A DNA stretch of 64,000 nt from Pyrinomonadaceae bacterium (GTDB lineage Bacteria; Acidobacteriota; Blastocatellia; Pyrinomonadales; Pyrinomonadaceae). The stretch is from the NCBI GenBank assembly GCA_030841105.1, contig JAVEDE010000076.1:1-64000 (forward strand). The letters are read 5' to 3'. Both the position numbers and the translations under genes were made by a program. This document shows, one piece after another, positions 25,658 to 35,293 of this stretch (position 1 is its first letter; the number at the start of each line of letters is the position of its first letter). The notes under the pieces are model-generated. The model searched no databases. It was given only the letters and a program-made list of their open reading frames with translations, and had not been told where the DNA came from.

Positions 25658-26365
25658 ATGGCCTTACCGGCAAGGTATTGGGGCGCGGGCTATCGCGCGT
25701 GGCTCAGCGAGGATTTGGGCGCGCTCATCGAGTCGAAGGATTTGAGTTTGTCGCATTTGCAGAAGGGCTACGTGCGCTCGCGCTGGCTGCAACAGGTCTT
25801 GCGTCTGGACTACGAGTTCCAGCGCGCGCTCAAGAAGTATCAAGTGCTGCGTCTGGCGACGGCGCTCGGCTGCCTCGTCATCCTGATGCTCGTCAGCGTC
25901 GGCTTCGACGAGGCGCGCCTCGGCACGTGGACTGCGCCGTTGCGCTACCTGACGATCTTGTTGACGCTCGCGGTGTCGGGCAGCGTCGTCGTCGAGCACC
26001 TGTTCAACTACGGGCAGCGCTGGCACGACACGGAGCATAACCTTGAGCGGCTGCAAACCGAGGGCTGGCGGTTTCTGCAACTGAGCGGCCACTACCGCCA
26101 CTATGAAAACCACTCGGCGGCCTTCTCGGCCTTCGTCAATCAGGTGGAAGAACTGAGCCAGCACGAGGTCGAGGTCTACAGTTCGCGCGTGCTGCACGAG
26201 CGGCGCAAAGGGGGCGGGGCGACTGACGCCGCGGACGCCGTAAAAAAGTTGGAAGCCCCGCCCGCGCAGGAGACGACAGCAGCGGCGGCGGGGCGGGAAA
26301 CTCCAACGGTTCCCACGCGCGATCAGATCGCGCCGCGCCGCGTCCAACTCCCGCGGGGGCAGTAA
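25658..26365 (+). CDS. Two-TM protein of DUF4231/SLATT-like type
   Basis: A 235-residue protein with a helical N-terminus, two adjacent transmembrane helices (LATALGCLVILMLVSVGF and LRYLTILLTLAVSGSVVVEH) and a conserved-looking helix after them: TEGWRFLQLSGHYRHYENHS, followed by FSAFVNQVEELSQHEVEVY. The pattern of two TMs followed by a W-x-F-x-x-x-x-G-x-Y helix resembles DUF4231/SLATT proteins, a family often seen with nucleotide-signalling defence genes, but the similarity is from memory. The C-terminal 50 residues are low complexity (Ala/Pro/Thr). ATG 25658 has an AGAGGAG site. No cyclase or SLOG gene adjoins. Confidence 0.6.
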   Translation: MALPARYWGAGYRAWLSEDLGALIESKDLSLSHLQKGYVRSRWLQQVLRLDYEFQRALKKYQVLRLATALGCLVILMLVSVGFDEARLGTWTAPLRYLTILLTLAVSGSVVVEHLFNYGQRWHDTEHNLERLQTEGWRFLQLSGHYRHYENHSAAFSAFVNQVEELSQHEVEVYSSRVLHERRKGGGATDAADAVKKLEAPPAQETTAAAAGRETPTVPTRDQIAPRRVQLPRGQ

Positions 26366-26394
26366 GCTACCTCGCGCCCGTCGTCACGTGGGAG

Positions 26395-26652
26395 ATGCTC
26401 GCGGAACGCGAACCCGCGCTGCGCGAGTTGGAGCGAGAGTTGTCCGGGGTGCGCGACGAGGGCGGAAACTCTTTCTGCGCGAACAAGTATTGGTACGTGC
26501 GCGTCGCCCCGCGCGTCGCGGAGTTGGTGGGCGCGCAGGCCGCCGCACAAGACGACCCGCTGTTGCGCGCCCCGGAAGCCTACACGCTCGCCTACGAAGT
26601 CCTCTACCGTCTGCTGCCGAACTGCCGCAACTGCGTCTGCGTGCCGTGGTGA
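26395..26652 (+). CDS. Small Cys-containing protein, unknown
   Basis: An 85-residue protein: a charged helix (AEREPALRELERELSGVRDE), NSFCANKYWYVRVAPRVAEL and a C-terminus LPNCRNCVCVPW with three cysteines, plus one at FCANK. Four cysteines in two clusters could bind zinc. The frame is open upstream through the end of the preceding gene (overlap), so the real start is uncertain; ATG 26395 follows GTGGGAG. It may be co-transcribed with the two-TM gene 29 bases upstream. I do not recognise it. Confidence 0.5.
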   Translation: MLAEREPALRELERELSGVRDEGGNSFCANKYWYVRVAPRVAELVGAQAAAQDDPLLRAPEAYTLAYEVLYRLLPNCRNCVCVPW

Positions 26653-26740
26653 CGTTCGATCAAGAGAACTCATCTTCCAGTGAAAAAGTTGCGTCGCAAG
26701 GTATTCCGTTTCAGGTCGGCCACGGATCACAAATAAGAAG

Positions 26741-26774
26741 AGCACCCGCATGTTACCTTGAGTTTGCGGGTGCT
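26741..26774. terminator. Hairpin between convergent genes, possible terminator
   Basis: AGCACCCGCA (26,741-26,750) pairs perfectly with TGCGGGTGCT (26,765-26,774) around a 14-base loop. There is no T-run on either side, so termination is only suggested by its position between genes ending at 26,652 (+) and 26,822 (-). Confidence 0.4.
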
Positions 26775-26821
26775 CCGGTGAGAGATTCAAGAGCGGCTCT
26801 TCCACTTACGATCAGCATTTA

Positions 26822-28360
26822 TCAGAAGAAGAATTTACTATCTGTGTTTGAGATGCTCGGCCCCATATAGCTCGCGCTGGAGCTAGAGCTTAGACTGCCC
26901 TGCATTCCAAAGTTTCCTAACGGGGATGCGGATTGCTGTTGTGACCCTCCTGTTTGAAGTTCTACCAACGCTCTCTGCATCCGCTCATATGTTTCATGGA
27001 TAAATGTTAATTCGTTGTTGCTGACCAGCATCTTGATATGGCCTGCCCATTGCGGGTCTATGATGACAATTCGCCCGTCAGGCTTCACCATAAATTGCAA
27101 GTCGTTGATGACCATAGAATCTTTACTCTTCAAAAGCTGGGAGAGGTCTTCGCAGATAGCCGCCAACGCCTCCTTTGAGGGTCGAACCCATTTCTGTTTC
27201 ATCTTCAAGAGAAGGGACATGATGCCAAACTCGGTCGTGTTCACAGGTCGCCCGGCAGCCGCCTCGTTTAAAATGTAGCCAATTATTCCCCCGTTGGAAA
27301 CTTTAGCCATGTCTACGAAAACGCCTTCCACCTTGTCCATCAGAATACCCATCGTCTTCTTTCCCTTATGAATTACCTCGATCACTTTAGGATTAGGCGT
27401 GGCAAAACCGGCCTGAGCTATTTTATTAAGCGCCGCCACCTCGCCGAGCACTTGAGAGCTATTACAATTCTTGAACACGGAAAGTAATTGGGTCTCGCCT
27501 ATTTTATAAATATCCTTAAACTGGCTGGGCTTGAAAATCTTTAGCCGCTTATCGCTCGTATCCAGCACGCCTTCATTTACGGCTTGAGGCTTCACCACAC
27601 TTGCATCAACGTTTGCCAAAATATCAAAACCGGCGGCGCTGTGGTTCAGCCACGTTTGCCTCTGAGACCTCTTTCCCGCATTCGCTCGATAAGCAGACTC
27701 ACTCCCCAGTTTGATCATCGAGGCATCTTTGACTTCGTAATACATCTCTCCCGTATTTCTATCAGCGTGCCATTGCACTCCGTCTACCAACTGATCCCAG
27801 TAAAGATCCTTCCCGTGTTCGTCTACCCACTTGGGTTGGATCACGGCATTTCGCAAGAGGGGTCGCCCCGGAGATTGTGGCGCAAGATTTGGTTTGAGTT
27901 GGGCTACGGGCAAACGCCCCGTCGGTCGGGCAGGCGATAAGCTGTTGGGCGGGTTCTTCCGCTGAGCGGTCGCTACCGGTGACGAGGCGGAGAATCGTGG
28001 AGCGACCTTAGCCTGCATGGTCTGTGCATCGCTAACTTTCGTCGCCGTCGTTGATCGCGCTTGCGGCGCAAGTTGCGGCTGAATCAACTTTGGTTGAGGG
28101 CGATATACCGGCGGCGCGACAGGTTGATGTGTCGGCTGCGCTCGCTGCTGTGGCTGCTGATTGACGGCTATTTCCCCCTGCAAGACTTTGGGGACGGGTT
28201 GCGGGCGATACACCGGAGGCGCGACCGGACGTCGTGGCGGTTGAGGAGACGTTTCAAGCCTGCATTGCATGACGCGCAAATGAGGCTGATGCTGCCTTGT
28301 CATCTGCTGCGCAGATGGGGGCGAGACCTTAACTTGAGGAGGACGCGATGGCTTATTCAT
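26822..28360 (-). CDS. eCIS-cargo-like protein with kinase-fold C-terminal domain
   Basis: A 512-residue protein of lower GC than its neighbours. The N-terminal 180 residues are Pro/Gln/Arg-rich with an exact 11-residue repeat PVAPPVYRPQP at 45-55 and 80-90, and phrases such as NAVIQPKWVDE. These are typical of proteins linked to extracellular contractile injection systems (eCIS). The C-terminal part resembles a minimal protein kinase: GEVAALNKIAQAGFATPNPK (helix C with Glu), MGILMDKVEG (hinge), MVINDLQFMV and GRIVIIDPQWAG (catalytic loop and a DFG-like IDP). A canonical Gly-loop and Lys are not obvious. It ends in a Ser-rich tail. I infer a delivered kinase-like effector. It has no antitoxin or chaperone neighbour. 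Confidence 0.68.
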   Translation of the reverse strand: MNKPSRPPQVKVSPPSAQQMTRQHQPHLRVMQCRLETSPQPPRRPVAPPVYRPQPVPKVLQGEIAVNQQPQQRAQPTHQPVAPPVYRPQPKLIQPQLAPQARSTTATKVSDAQTMQAKVAPRFSASSPVATAQRKNPPNSLSPARPTGRLPVAQLKPNLAPQSPGRPLLRNAVIQPKWVDEHGKDLYWDQLVDGVQWHADRNTGEMYYEVKDASMIKLGSESAYRANAGKRSQRQTWLNHSAAGFDILANVDASVVKPQAVNEGVLDTSDKRLKIFKPSQFKDIYKIGETQLLSVFKNCNSSQVLGEVAALNKIAQAGFATPNPKVIEVIHKGKKTMGILMDKVEGVFVDMAKVSNGGIIGYILNEAAAGRPVNTTEFGIMSLLLKMKQKWVRPSKEALAAICEDLSQLLKSKDSMVINDLQFMVKPDGRIVIIDPQWAGHIKMLVSNNELTFIHETYERMQRALVELQTGGSQQQSASPLGNFGMQGSLSSSSSASYMGPSISNTDSKFFF

Positions 28361-28552
28361 TGGCTTGACCTTTGAGGCCGTCCTCTAGTGAGTATGCTTT
28401 GAGGCTCACGACAATCGGCTCTCGCCAGCGGGTGTGAGATGCGCGAACGATATACCTCTCAAATGATCAATGTCAATGATGATGAATCTGCGCGCTCGTC
28501 TGTTTGTCGCGGGTCGGAAGCACCCTCGCGCTTCCGACCCGCCACAAACGCG

Positions 28553-30454
<1,902 letters not shown>

Positions 30455-30682
30455 AGAAGTTCCTCGCGCGTTTGAAGGTTTAGAGGGCGAGCGGCGCGGC
30501 GGGGGCGTGTGTCCGTCCGGCGCGCGGCGCGTGCAAATTGAGTTGACGAGAATTTCCTTGCGGCCGTCGTCGTAGTGATGGCGCACATTGTAGACGCATC
30601 CGGCGGCGCGCGCCAGAAGAGCCTGCCCGAAAATTCTGAGTTATCATACGTGCGGTCTGCGGCGACAAGTTTCGTTTAACTT

Positions 30683-31741
30683 ATGAATCCGAGTTGGCAA
30701 GCACGCGCCATCAGCGCGAGCCTGCGCCTCTTCGTCCGTCGTCGTCGTTGGGGCGCGGATGCAGCAGGCGTCGCACGTCGCGCGCGTCTCATCTTCGGCG
30801 CGCCGTGGCCTTATCAATGGCTGCGCACGCGCGGCTTGAACGTGCGCCCGGTTGACGACGCCGCGGCGGGCGTGCGCGGCGAGTGGCTCGAACCGGCAAG
30901 CGCGACGGCGGGAGCAAACACGACGGCAGGCGCGGGCGCGACGAAAGGCATGGGCGCGAAGGCGAGTGCACGCGTCACGGCGGGTGCAGGCGCGGCGGCG
31001 GGCGCGGCGGGTGCGGGTGTCATCTTCTACATTCACGGGGGCGGCTTCGTCTCCGGTTCTGCCGCCACGCAACGCCCCATCACGGCCGCCCTCGCGCGGC
31101 TCACCGCACAGCGCGTTTTCAGTCTCGACTACCGCCTCGCGCCCGAACACCGTTACCCCGCCGCGCTCGACGACGCGGTGGCTGCTTACGAGTGGCTGCT
31201 CGCGCGCGAGGGCGTGCCCGCAAACTCGATCTGCGTCGCAGGCGATTCGGCCGGGGGCGGCCTCGTGCTCGGCTGCCTGCTGCGCCTGCGCGATGCGCGA
31301 CTCGCGCCGCCCGCCTGCGCCGTCTGCTTCTCCCCCTGGGCTGATCTCGCGGGCACGGGCGCGAGCGTTCGCACAAACGACGGACGCTGCGCGATGTTTC
31401 GCACGGAGAACATAGAGGAGTTCGCCGCCGCCTATCTGCCGACGGGCGTGTCGCCGCGCGACCCTTACGCCTCGCCCGCACACGCAGACAACTTCCGCGA
31501 CTTGCCGCCGCTCCTGCTGCAAGTCGGTTCGACCGAGTTGCTGCTGGACGACGCGCGCGGCATCCACGAACAGATTCGTGCGGCGGGCGGCGCGAGCCGT
31601 CTGGAAATTTACGAAGACCTGCCGCACGGCTGGCAGATGCTCGACGGCCTCGTGCCGGAAGCGCGCGCCGCCCTCGCACAAGCCGCGTCGTTCATCCGCG
31701 AACACCAACCGGGGACGCGCGGCGACGGGTCGAAGTTTTGA
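30683..31741 (+). CDS. HSL-family alpha/beta hydrolase with low-complexity insertion
   Basis: A 352-residue esterase of the hormone-sensitive-lipase family. Motifs: oxyanion-hole YIHGGGFVSGSAATQRP, SLDYRLAPEHRYPAALDDAV, nucleophile CVAGDSAGGGLVLG, acid region LLLQVGSTELLLDDARG and His in DLPHGWQML. Just before the HGGG strand, about 45 residues of Ala/Thr/Gly/Lys (for example TAGAGATKGMGAKASARVTA) interrupt the normal cap/core junction; family members go directly from the N-terminal part to the strand. The insertion is made of repeating GCGGGCGC-rich units and looks recent. No signal peptide; probably cytoplasmic. Confidence 0.9.
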   Translation: MNPSWQARAISASLRLFVRRRRWGADAAGVARRARLIFGAPWPYQWLRTRGLNVRPVDDAAAGVRGEWLEPASATAGANTTAGAGATKGMGAKASARVTAGAGAAAGAAGAGVIFYIHGGGFVSGSAATQRPITAALARLTAQRVFSLDYRLAPEHRYPAALDDAVAAYEWLLAREGVPANSICVAGDSAGGGLVLGCLLRLRDARLAPPACAVCFSPWADLAGTGASVRTNDGRCAMFRTENIEEFAAAYLPTGVSPRDPYASPAHADNFRDLPPLLLQVGSTELLLDDARGIHEQIRAAGGASRLEIYEDLPHGWQMLDGLVPEARAALAQAASFIREHQPGTRGDGSKF

Positions 31742-31742
31742 C

Positions 31743-31803
31743 AATCTGAAATTGACTATCGGAAATTTGACCGTCGCAGTTTTAACTGTTGAAGTTTTGA
31801 CTA
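31743..31803. repeat. Degenerate direct repeats after the esterase gene
   Basis: Tandem imperfect units of about 15 bases with cores GAAATTGACT, GAAATTTGACC, GTTTTAACTG, GAAGTTTTGACT. There is no complementary arm. It looks like a half-formed member of the hairpin spacer family. Confidence 0.5.
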
Positions 31804-32020
31804 CGACCGGCCGCGCGGCTTGTATCAACATAGGACAAACGGGGCATCCGGTGTCTCACCTCTCAATGCACGCGTCCGCGCGTCGCGGCGGGCGCAGGTG
31901 TGCGCGGCTTCGTCCCTTGCCAACGTAACTACCTGTATTCCTTAAGCCTAAACGGACGCGAACAACCGTGGCCGGGCGAGGCGCGCGGCTGGCATCGTGT
32001 TTGCCTTTATTAGACGGCAA

Positions 32021-32641
32021 ATGAAACACAAAATGAACAGAGCGACTGGTTTTGTGGTGAGCGTGTCGGTGATGTTCGGCCTGACGTTTTTGCCGATTCA
32101 GTTAACCGCCGGGCAAACTCCCGTCGCGGCGCAAGCCGACCCGCTGGACGGGCTGTCGGCCAAGCAGCGAGAGACGGTGGTCGCCTTTCAGGAGCGCGCG
32201 AAAGACTACTCCAAGTTGCGCGAGTCAATCGAAGACAAGATGCCGAAGCTCTCCAAGGAGAGCACGCCCGAACAGATAGATGCCCACAAGAAGGCGTTTG
32301 AGGAGCGCGTGCGCGCGGCGCGTGCCGGGGCGAAGCGCGGCGAGTTGTTCACGCCCGGCATCGCCGCTTACATCCGCGCGACGATCAAAACCGAGTTCAA
32401 GGGGGCGGAGTTGAAAGCACTGCGCGCGTCGGTGTTGGAGGCGGACACGAAAGGCGTCCCGCTCCGGGTCAACTACGCTTACCCGGACACGAAAGAGTTG
32501 ATCGAGATGTCGCCCGCGCTGCTCTTGAAACTGCCGCAACTCCCGAAGCAGTTGCGCTACCGCTTCGTCGGCCGCAACATGCTCCTCGTTGACCGCGAGA
32601 ACGGTCTCATCGTTGATTACATGCTCAACGCGCTGCCTTAA
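32021..32641 (+). CDS. Secreted protein of unknown function
   Basis: A 206-residue exported protein: signal peptide with hydrophobic core TGFVVSVSVMFGLTFLP and AQA-type cleavage (about residue 40), then an alpha-helical charged region (FQERAKDYSKLRESIEDKMP, EQIDAHKKAFEERVRAARAG) and a C-terminal half reading RFVGRNMLLVDRENGLIVDY. The last phrase is common in acidobacterial hypothetical proteins that bind nothing known. I prefer ATG 32021; a GTG at 31997 and an ATG at 32033 are alternatives. The next gene starts 30 bases downstream and is probably in the same operon. Confidence 0.65.
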   Translation: MKHKMNRATGFVVSVSVMFGLTFLPIQLTAGQTPVAAQADPLDGLSAKQRETVVAFQERAKDYSKLRESIEDKMPKLSKESTPEQIDAHKKAFEERVRAARAGAKRGELFTPGIAAYIRATIKTEFKGAELKALRASVLEADTKGVPLRVNYAYPDTKELIEMSPALLLKLPQLPKQLRYRFVGRNMLLVDRENGLIVDYMLNALP

Positions 32642-32671
32642 AGCAGCAGCGCGCCGGAAGGAATTTGGATC

Positions 32672-33658
32672 ATGAAACGCACTATTACTTCGCTGCTGAC
32701 ATTCGCCGCGCTCCTCTTCGGCGGCCTCGTCGGGAACGCGCTCGCCCAAACTTCCGCTCCCGTCGCCCCGGCGACGGGAGAACGCGTCGCCGCCGCGGCG
32801 GCCGTCGCCACTGCTTCGCCCGTCAAACTCACCCTGCCTTTGAAAGAAGGCTCGGTGCGTTTCCTCGTCATCGGCGACACGGGCACGGGCACGCACCAGC
32901 AACACGAGTTGGCCGACGTGATGCTTCGCTACCGGCAATCTTTCCCCTACGAGTTCGTCCTGATGATGGGCGACAACCTGTACGGGGGGGAAACGCCCAC
33001 GGACTTTAAAACGAAGTTCGAGGACGTGTACAAGCCGCTGCTCGACGACAAGGTGAAGTTCTACGCCACACTCGGCAACCACGACGGATCGAACCAACGC
33101 TTCTATCAAGCCTTCAACATGAACGGCGAAGAGTTCTATCGTTTCGCGCGCGGCAACGTCGCCTTCTACTCGCTGAACAGCAACTACATGGACAAGCGAC
33201 AGGTGAAGTGGCTGGAAGACGAGTTGGCGAAGGACACGGCCGAGTGGAAGATCATGTTCATGCATCACCCGCCCTACTCGTCGGGCGGCAAACACGGCTC
33301 GTCTTCGGGCTTGCGCGAGGTGGTCGAGCCGATCTTTTTGAAGTACGGCGTCAACGCAGTCTTCGCCGGTCACGAACACTTCTACGAGCGCATCAAACCG
33401 CAGAAGGGCATCTACTATTTCATCTCCGGCGCGGGCGGCAAACTCCGTTCGGGCGACGTGAAGAAGAACTCGCCGCTGACGGACAAGGCATACGACACCG
33501 ACATGTCATTCATGCTGCTTGAAGCCGCGGGCGACGAGTTGCACTTTCAGGTCATCTCGCGCACGGGCGAGACGGTTGACTCCGGCGTCATGATGAACCA
33601 GCGGAAGAAGGCGAAGGCTATGAACGCCTCGAACCTCACCGTCTCGCCGATCCGTTGA
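32672..33658 (+). CDS. Exported metallophosphoesterase (purple acid phosphatase-like)
   Basis: A 328-residue calcineurin-like phosphoesterase with a signal peptide (FAALLFGGLVGNALAQ). Metal-ligand motifs are complete: FLVIGDTGTGTHQQHE (D-x-G), VLMMGDNLYGGE (GDN), ATLGNHDGSN (GNHD), IMFMHHPPYSSGG (H) and AVFAGHEHFYER (GHxH). The Tyr in DNLY and the acidic layout match the tartrate-resistant acid phosphatase/PAP branch. It would hydrolyse phosphomonoesters in the periplasm. A clear terminator follows at 33,704-33,740. Confidence 0.93.
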   Translation: MKRTITSLLTFAALLFGGLVGNALAQTSAPVAPATGERVAAAAAVATASPVKLTLPLKEGSVRFLVIGDTGTGTHQQHELADVMLRYRQSFPYEFVLMMGDNLYGGETPTDFKTKFEDVYKPLLDDKVKFYATLGNHDGSNQRFYQAFNMNGEEFYRFARGNVAFYSLNSNYMDKRQVKWLEDELAKDTAEWKIMFMHHPPYSSGGKHGSSSGLREVVEPIFLKYGVNAVFAGHEHFYERIKPQKGIYYFISGAGGKLRSGDVKKNSPLTDKAYDTDMSFMLLEAAGDELHFQVISRTGETVDSGVMMNQRKKAKAMNASNLTVSPIR

Positions 33659-33703
33659 GAGAACGCGGCGCGGCCTGAGAGCTTCAAACGAATTAACATA
33701 AAT

Positions 33704-33740
33704 AGAGGGGCGACGGATGAGTCCGCCGCCCCTCTGGTTT
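33704..33740 (+). terminator. Terminator after the phosphoesterase gene
   Basis: AGAGGGGCGACGGA (33,704-33,717) pairs with TCCGCCGCCCCTCT (33,722-33,735) with one mismatch, a TGAG loop, then GGTTTTG. It also serves the convergent gene ending at 33,762. Confidence 0.82.
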
Positions 33741-33761
33741 TGTCAGACGCTCGCGGTCTGT

Positions 33762-34760
33762 CTATCGTCCGGCGGACTTCGACGCGGCCACGCTGCGGCG
33801 TAAGCTCGCCAGTTCGTTGATGCGTGCGCGCACCGCGCGGGAGAGCGTGCGCACTTCAGCGCGACTGTAATTGGCGGCGCGGAAGGCGTCCGCGAGTTGG
33901 CGGTCACTCAGGCGCGAGAGGAGTTGGCCGATCCAGCGCGCCTCGTCAACCGTGATGTCGTTGAACATGCCGCGCTTCTTGCCGGAAAACTCGAAATCAA
34001 CCCGCCCGTCCTCTTTGATCTCGTCAATGAGTTTGTCGCCGCGAAAGCCTTTCGGGTCGTTGCGGCTGCGCGTGAAGCGCCACAGCAGCGGCCACTTGCC
34101 CGTGTCGCCGAGCGTCGCGCCGAGGTCGCTGATGGCGTAGCGCAGTTCCGTCGCGCCCTCGCGCGTGGGCACGGCTAAGAGGACGTTGTTCTCGTCCTTC
34201 GTGTCCCAGTTGTTCAAGAGCACCATCAACACCTTCAACCCCTGCAACTCACGCGTCCCGACGAACGGGTTCTGCTCCCAAGCCCAGTCGCCCTCGCGCT
34301 CGACGTTCGCGGGGCGCGCCTCGAACCGCACGTTCTCGAACACGCCCTTGCCGGGGATGTTCACGCGCGGGACGAGATATGTGATCTCGGTCATGTACCC
34401 GGCCGCCCACAGCAGCCGCGTCGAGGCCGTCTCCGACTGCGCTTCCTTACCCACCTTCGCCACCCACACGCGCCCCGACGCGTCTCTCACGCGGAACTTC
34501 TTCGACCACCCGCCCTTCTCCTCCTTGATGAAGGTGAGCCGCCGCACGTCCGGCCGCATCCGCGCGCCGCCCGACCCCAGCAACAAATTACGCGTGGAGA
34601 TGTCGTGCGGCTCTTGCCACAGCACCGGCGTCCCCGCGGGCGTCTTCTTCTTCTTCTTCTCCGACTTTTCCTGAAACGCGCCCGCCGCCCCCGGCGCACA
34701 CATCACCAACAGACACGCAACGACAGTCGCCGACAGGAGTCTCCGGCTGAATAAAATCAT
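33762..34760 (-). CDS. Secreted protein with kinase-like fold signature
   Basis: A 332-residue exported protein: signal peptide FSRRLLSATVVACLLVMCAP with AGA cleavage, a KKKKK stretch, and a globular domain in which I see a possible kinase-like core: RVWVAKVGKEAQSETASTRL (Lys, then Glu in a helix), VLMVLLNNWDTKDENNVLLA (D-x-K-x-x-x-N, catalytic-loop-like) and LRYAISDLGATLGDTG (DFG-like DLG). This order matches PI3K/HipA/FAM20-type folds, but the overall similarity is low and the assignment is inference. The C-terminal helix repeats Arg/Ala. ATG 34760 follows GGAAGG at good spacing; ATG 34790 is also possible. Confidence 0.6.
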   Translation of the reverse strand: MILFSRRLLSATVVACLLVMCAPGAAGAFQEKSEKKKKKTPAGTPVLWQEPHDISTRNLLLGSGGARMRPDVRRLTFIKEEKGGWSKKFRVRDASGRVWVAKVGKEAQSETASTRLLWAAGYMTEITYLVPRVNIPGKGVFENVRFEARPANVEREGDWAWEQNPFVGTRELQGLKVLMVLLNNWDTKDENNVLLAVPTREGATELRYAISDLGATLGDTGKWPLLWRFTRSRNDPKGFRGDKLIDEIKEDGRVDFEFSGKKRGMFNDITVDEARWIGQLLSRLSDRQLADAFRAANYSRAEVRTLSRAVRARINELASLRRSVAASKSAGR

Positions 34761-34847
34761 ATTGATCCTTCCGTCCTTAAACTTAGACATGACCGACCTT
34801 CCTTGCTCTATGAACAACTGTTTGGGGGATGCGGAGATTATATTCAA

Positions 34848-35293
34848 CCGCCCGCGCCCGGTCTACACCTCCCACGCATCAATGCGCCCCCGCGCGTCTC
34901 ATCTGTGCCCCGGCCATGTCCGATGCTGAACGAATTACGCGCCCGGCCGACTCGCTGCCGCAACACGTGTGTCGGTTCGTGGCCTCGCTTTGAATTTTTT
35001 AAGGGTATAAGTTTACGCCGTCGGGGGCGGGAATTACTTGGCCGACGGTGGAGAGGTTTGTCGAGCGTGCTCGCCGGCTTTATGAGCAAGGCGCGGATGG
35101 CCTCCGCCCTGACGACTACGTGCGGTGGTCGTGAAAGTGGTTATTGGTCGAACTTGATTCGATGATCGAGGACAGGGCGTGTGAGTCCGTGATAGTGTTT
35201 GTTGGAGTATCCGGTTTCGGCAGCTTCCCAATCAAAGAGTCCTGACCCTCTTTCCGGTTCCGACCCCTTTTACGGTTCGGGCAGCTGTGGCTA
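34848..35293. other. Gene-poor gap with a coding relic
   Basis: About 445 bases between the secreted kinase-like gene and the eCIS-type gene. No full gene is supported on either strand. The only coding-like stretch is the fragment at 35,003-35,134. GC falls towards the right, consistent with transferred DNA beginning near 35.1 kb. Confidence 0.5.
35003..35134 (+). pseudogene. C-terminal fragment of an unidentified protein
   Basis: A 43-codon open stretch running from a TAA to a TGA: the peptide has normal composition (GITWPTVERFVERARRLYEQ, then GADGLRPDDYVRWS) and no start codon or upstream frame. The phrase RLYEQGADGL resembles the C-terminal helices of TIM-barrel enzymes, but this is too short to identify. 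It is probably the end of a gene lost by deletion. Confidence 0.35.

Noticed and set aside
34803..35165. 120-codon plus-strand frame in the gap before the DUF4157 gene
   Set aside because: Mixed composition, no ribosome site; a different frame holds the better coding relic.
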